From Agarophyton chilense (Eukaryota > Rhodophyta > Florideophyceae > Gracilariales > Gracilariaceae), in the NCBI GenBank assembly GCA_030374765.1, contig JARGXX010000111.1:992001-1056000 (forward strand): a stretch of DNA of 64,000 nucleotides, written 5' to 3'. The notes under the pieces were generated by a model that saw only the letters and a program-made list of their open reading frames with translations, did no database searches and was not told where the DNA came from. Shown in pieces: positions 63,855 to 64,000 of this stretch. Both the position numbers and the translations under genes were made by a program. Numbering within the stretch: the stretch's first letter is position 1; each line of letters opens with the position of its first letter.

Positions 63855-64000
63855 CTCTATTCTTTTCCCTGTACAGGGTCCTGGTTGGGCGAAGGCCCGA
63901 CTTCCTCGTCAACGAGTGCATGATTCCGTTGCACGGTAGCTACCGCAGGAGCGGGTTGAGATCCACCAGCGTGGTTTGGCGCTGGTGCGGCGCGTGCCAG
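63855..64000 (-). CDS. Gyp-2 gag C-terminus (partial)
   Basis: The last codons of gag on the minus strand read APAPNHAGGSQPAPAVATVQ and end in a TAG near 63858, after DPVQGKE. Gyp-1 has a TGA at the position of the second Gly of this stretch (20042), so Gyp-2 shows the natural gag end and the size of the gag-pol overlap. The remainder of gag is outside the window. Confidence 0.7.

Larger units (their letters stand above)
58165..64000 (-). mobile_element. Gyp-2: mosaic Ty3/gypsy element with antisense ORF, cut by the window end
   Basis: Reading on the minus strand from the window edge: end of gag, protease, a unique linker, the Arg/Pro-rich arm with chromodomain, then the aORF on the opposite strand, polypurine tract and 3' LTR. 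From 58165 to about 62285 it is nearly identical to Gyp-1, and so is 63785-64000. The part between (about 62290-63785) is only about 65% similar in protein where comparable and lacks reverse transcriptase, RNase H and integrase. The remaining frame is open, so this is a chimeric, probably non-autonomous element. The 5' LTR and most of gag lie outside. Confidence 0.88.

Noticed and set aside
1-64000. CRISPR arrays, bacterial operons or phage genes
   Set aside because: No spaced direct repeats, ribosome-binding sites or prokaryotic gene order are present; the content is eukaryotic retrotransposons and single-exon genes.

Overview
The window looks like nuclear DNA of a eukaryote: intron-poor genes, AT-rich spacers, and several layers of decayed LTR retrotransposons and DNA transposons. 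Single-exon genes for Golgi-type glycosyltransferases among chromodomain-bearing Ty3/gypsy elements suggest an alga, and a florideophyte red alga is my best guess. An oomycete or another alga cannot be excluded, because several transposon relics are of types also found in oomycetes. No CRISPR array, rRNA gene or convincing tRNA gene was seen.

Host-type genes are few: a GT77-like nucleotide-sugar transferase (4467-5579, minus), a second GT-A-type glycosyltransferase (13381-14634, plus), a fucosyltransferase-like type II membrane protein (45130-46539, plus) and one unrecognised 224-residue protein (48896-49570, minus). The three glycosyltransferases start with a membrane anchor and would act in the secretory pathway, plausibly on cell-wall or matrix polysaccharide or glycoproteins.

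Mobile elements fill most of the rest. I call the Ty3/gypsy elements Gyp-1 (18.5-27.15 kb, plus), Gyp-2 (58.17-64.0 kb, minus, cut by the window end), Gyp-3 (27.5-36.5 kb, plus), Gyp-4 (36.5-41.45 kb, plus, interrupted by Gyp-3), Gyp-5 (7.0-10.0 kb, plus, LTR and gag only), Gyp-6 (1-1.26 kb) and Gyp-7 (46.9-47.65 kb). The last two are pol 3' ends. There are also a Tc1/mariner element (56.9-58.16 kb), a lone mariner end (10.86 kb), a piggyBac-like transposase relic (50.7-52.6 kb) followed by a second relic (53.0-53.4 kb), and an unassigned GC-rich decayed block (53.8-56.85 kb).

The most interesting system is in Gyp-1, Gyp-2, Gyp-3 and Gyp-4. Between the pol chromodomain and the 3' LTR each carries an extra gene on the opposite strand (the antisense ORF, aORF). 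It is intact and exactly 591 residues long in Gyp-1 and Gyp-2, and recognisable as a broken homologue in the much more divergent Gyp-3 and Gyp-4. It resembles no family I know. Gyp-1 and Gyp-2 also lack any visible integrase: where integrase should lie they have a long Arg/Pro-rich arm ending in a chromodomain. Gyp-2 is a mosaic with reverse transcriptase and RNase H removed but one 878-codon frame kept open. This suggests a retrotransposon lineage with an antisense accessory protein and partly non-autonomous members.
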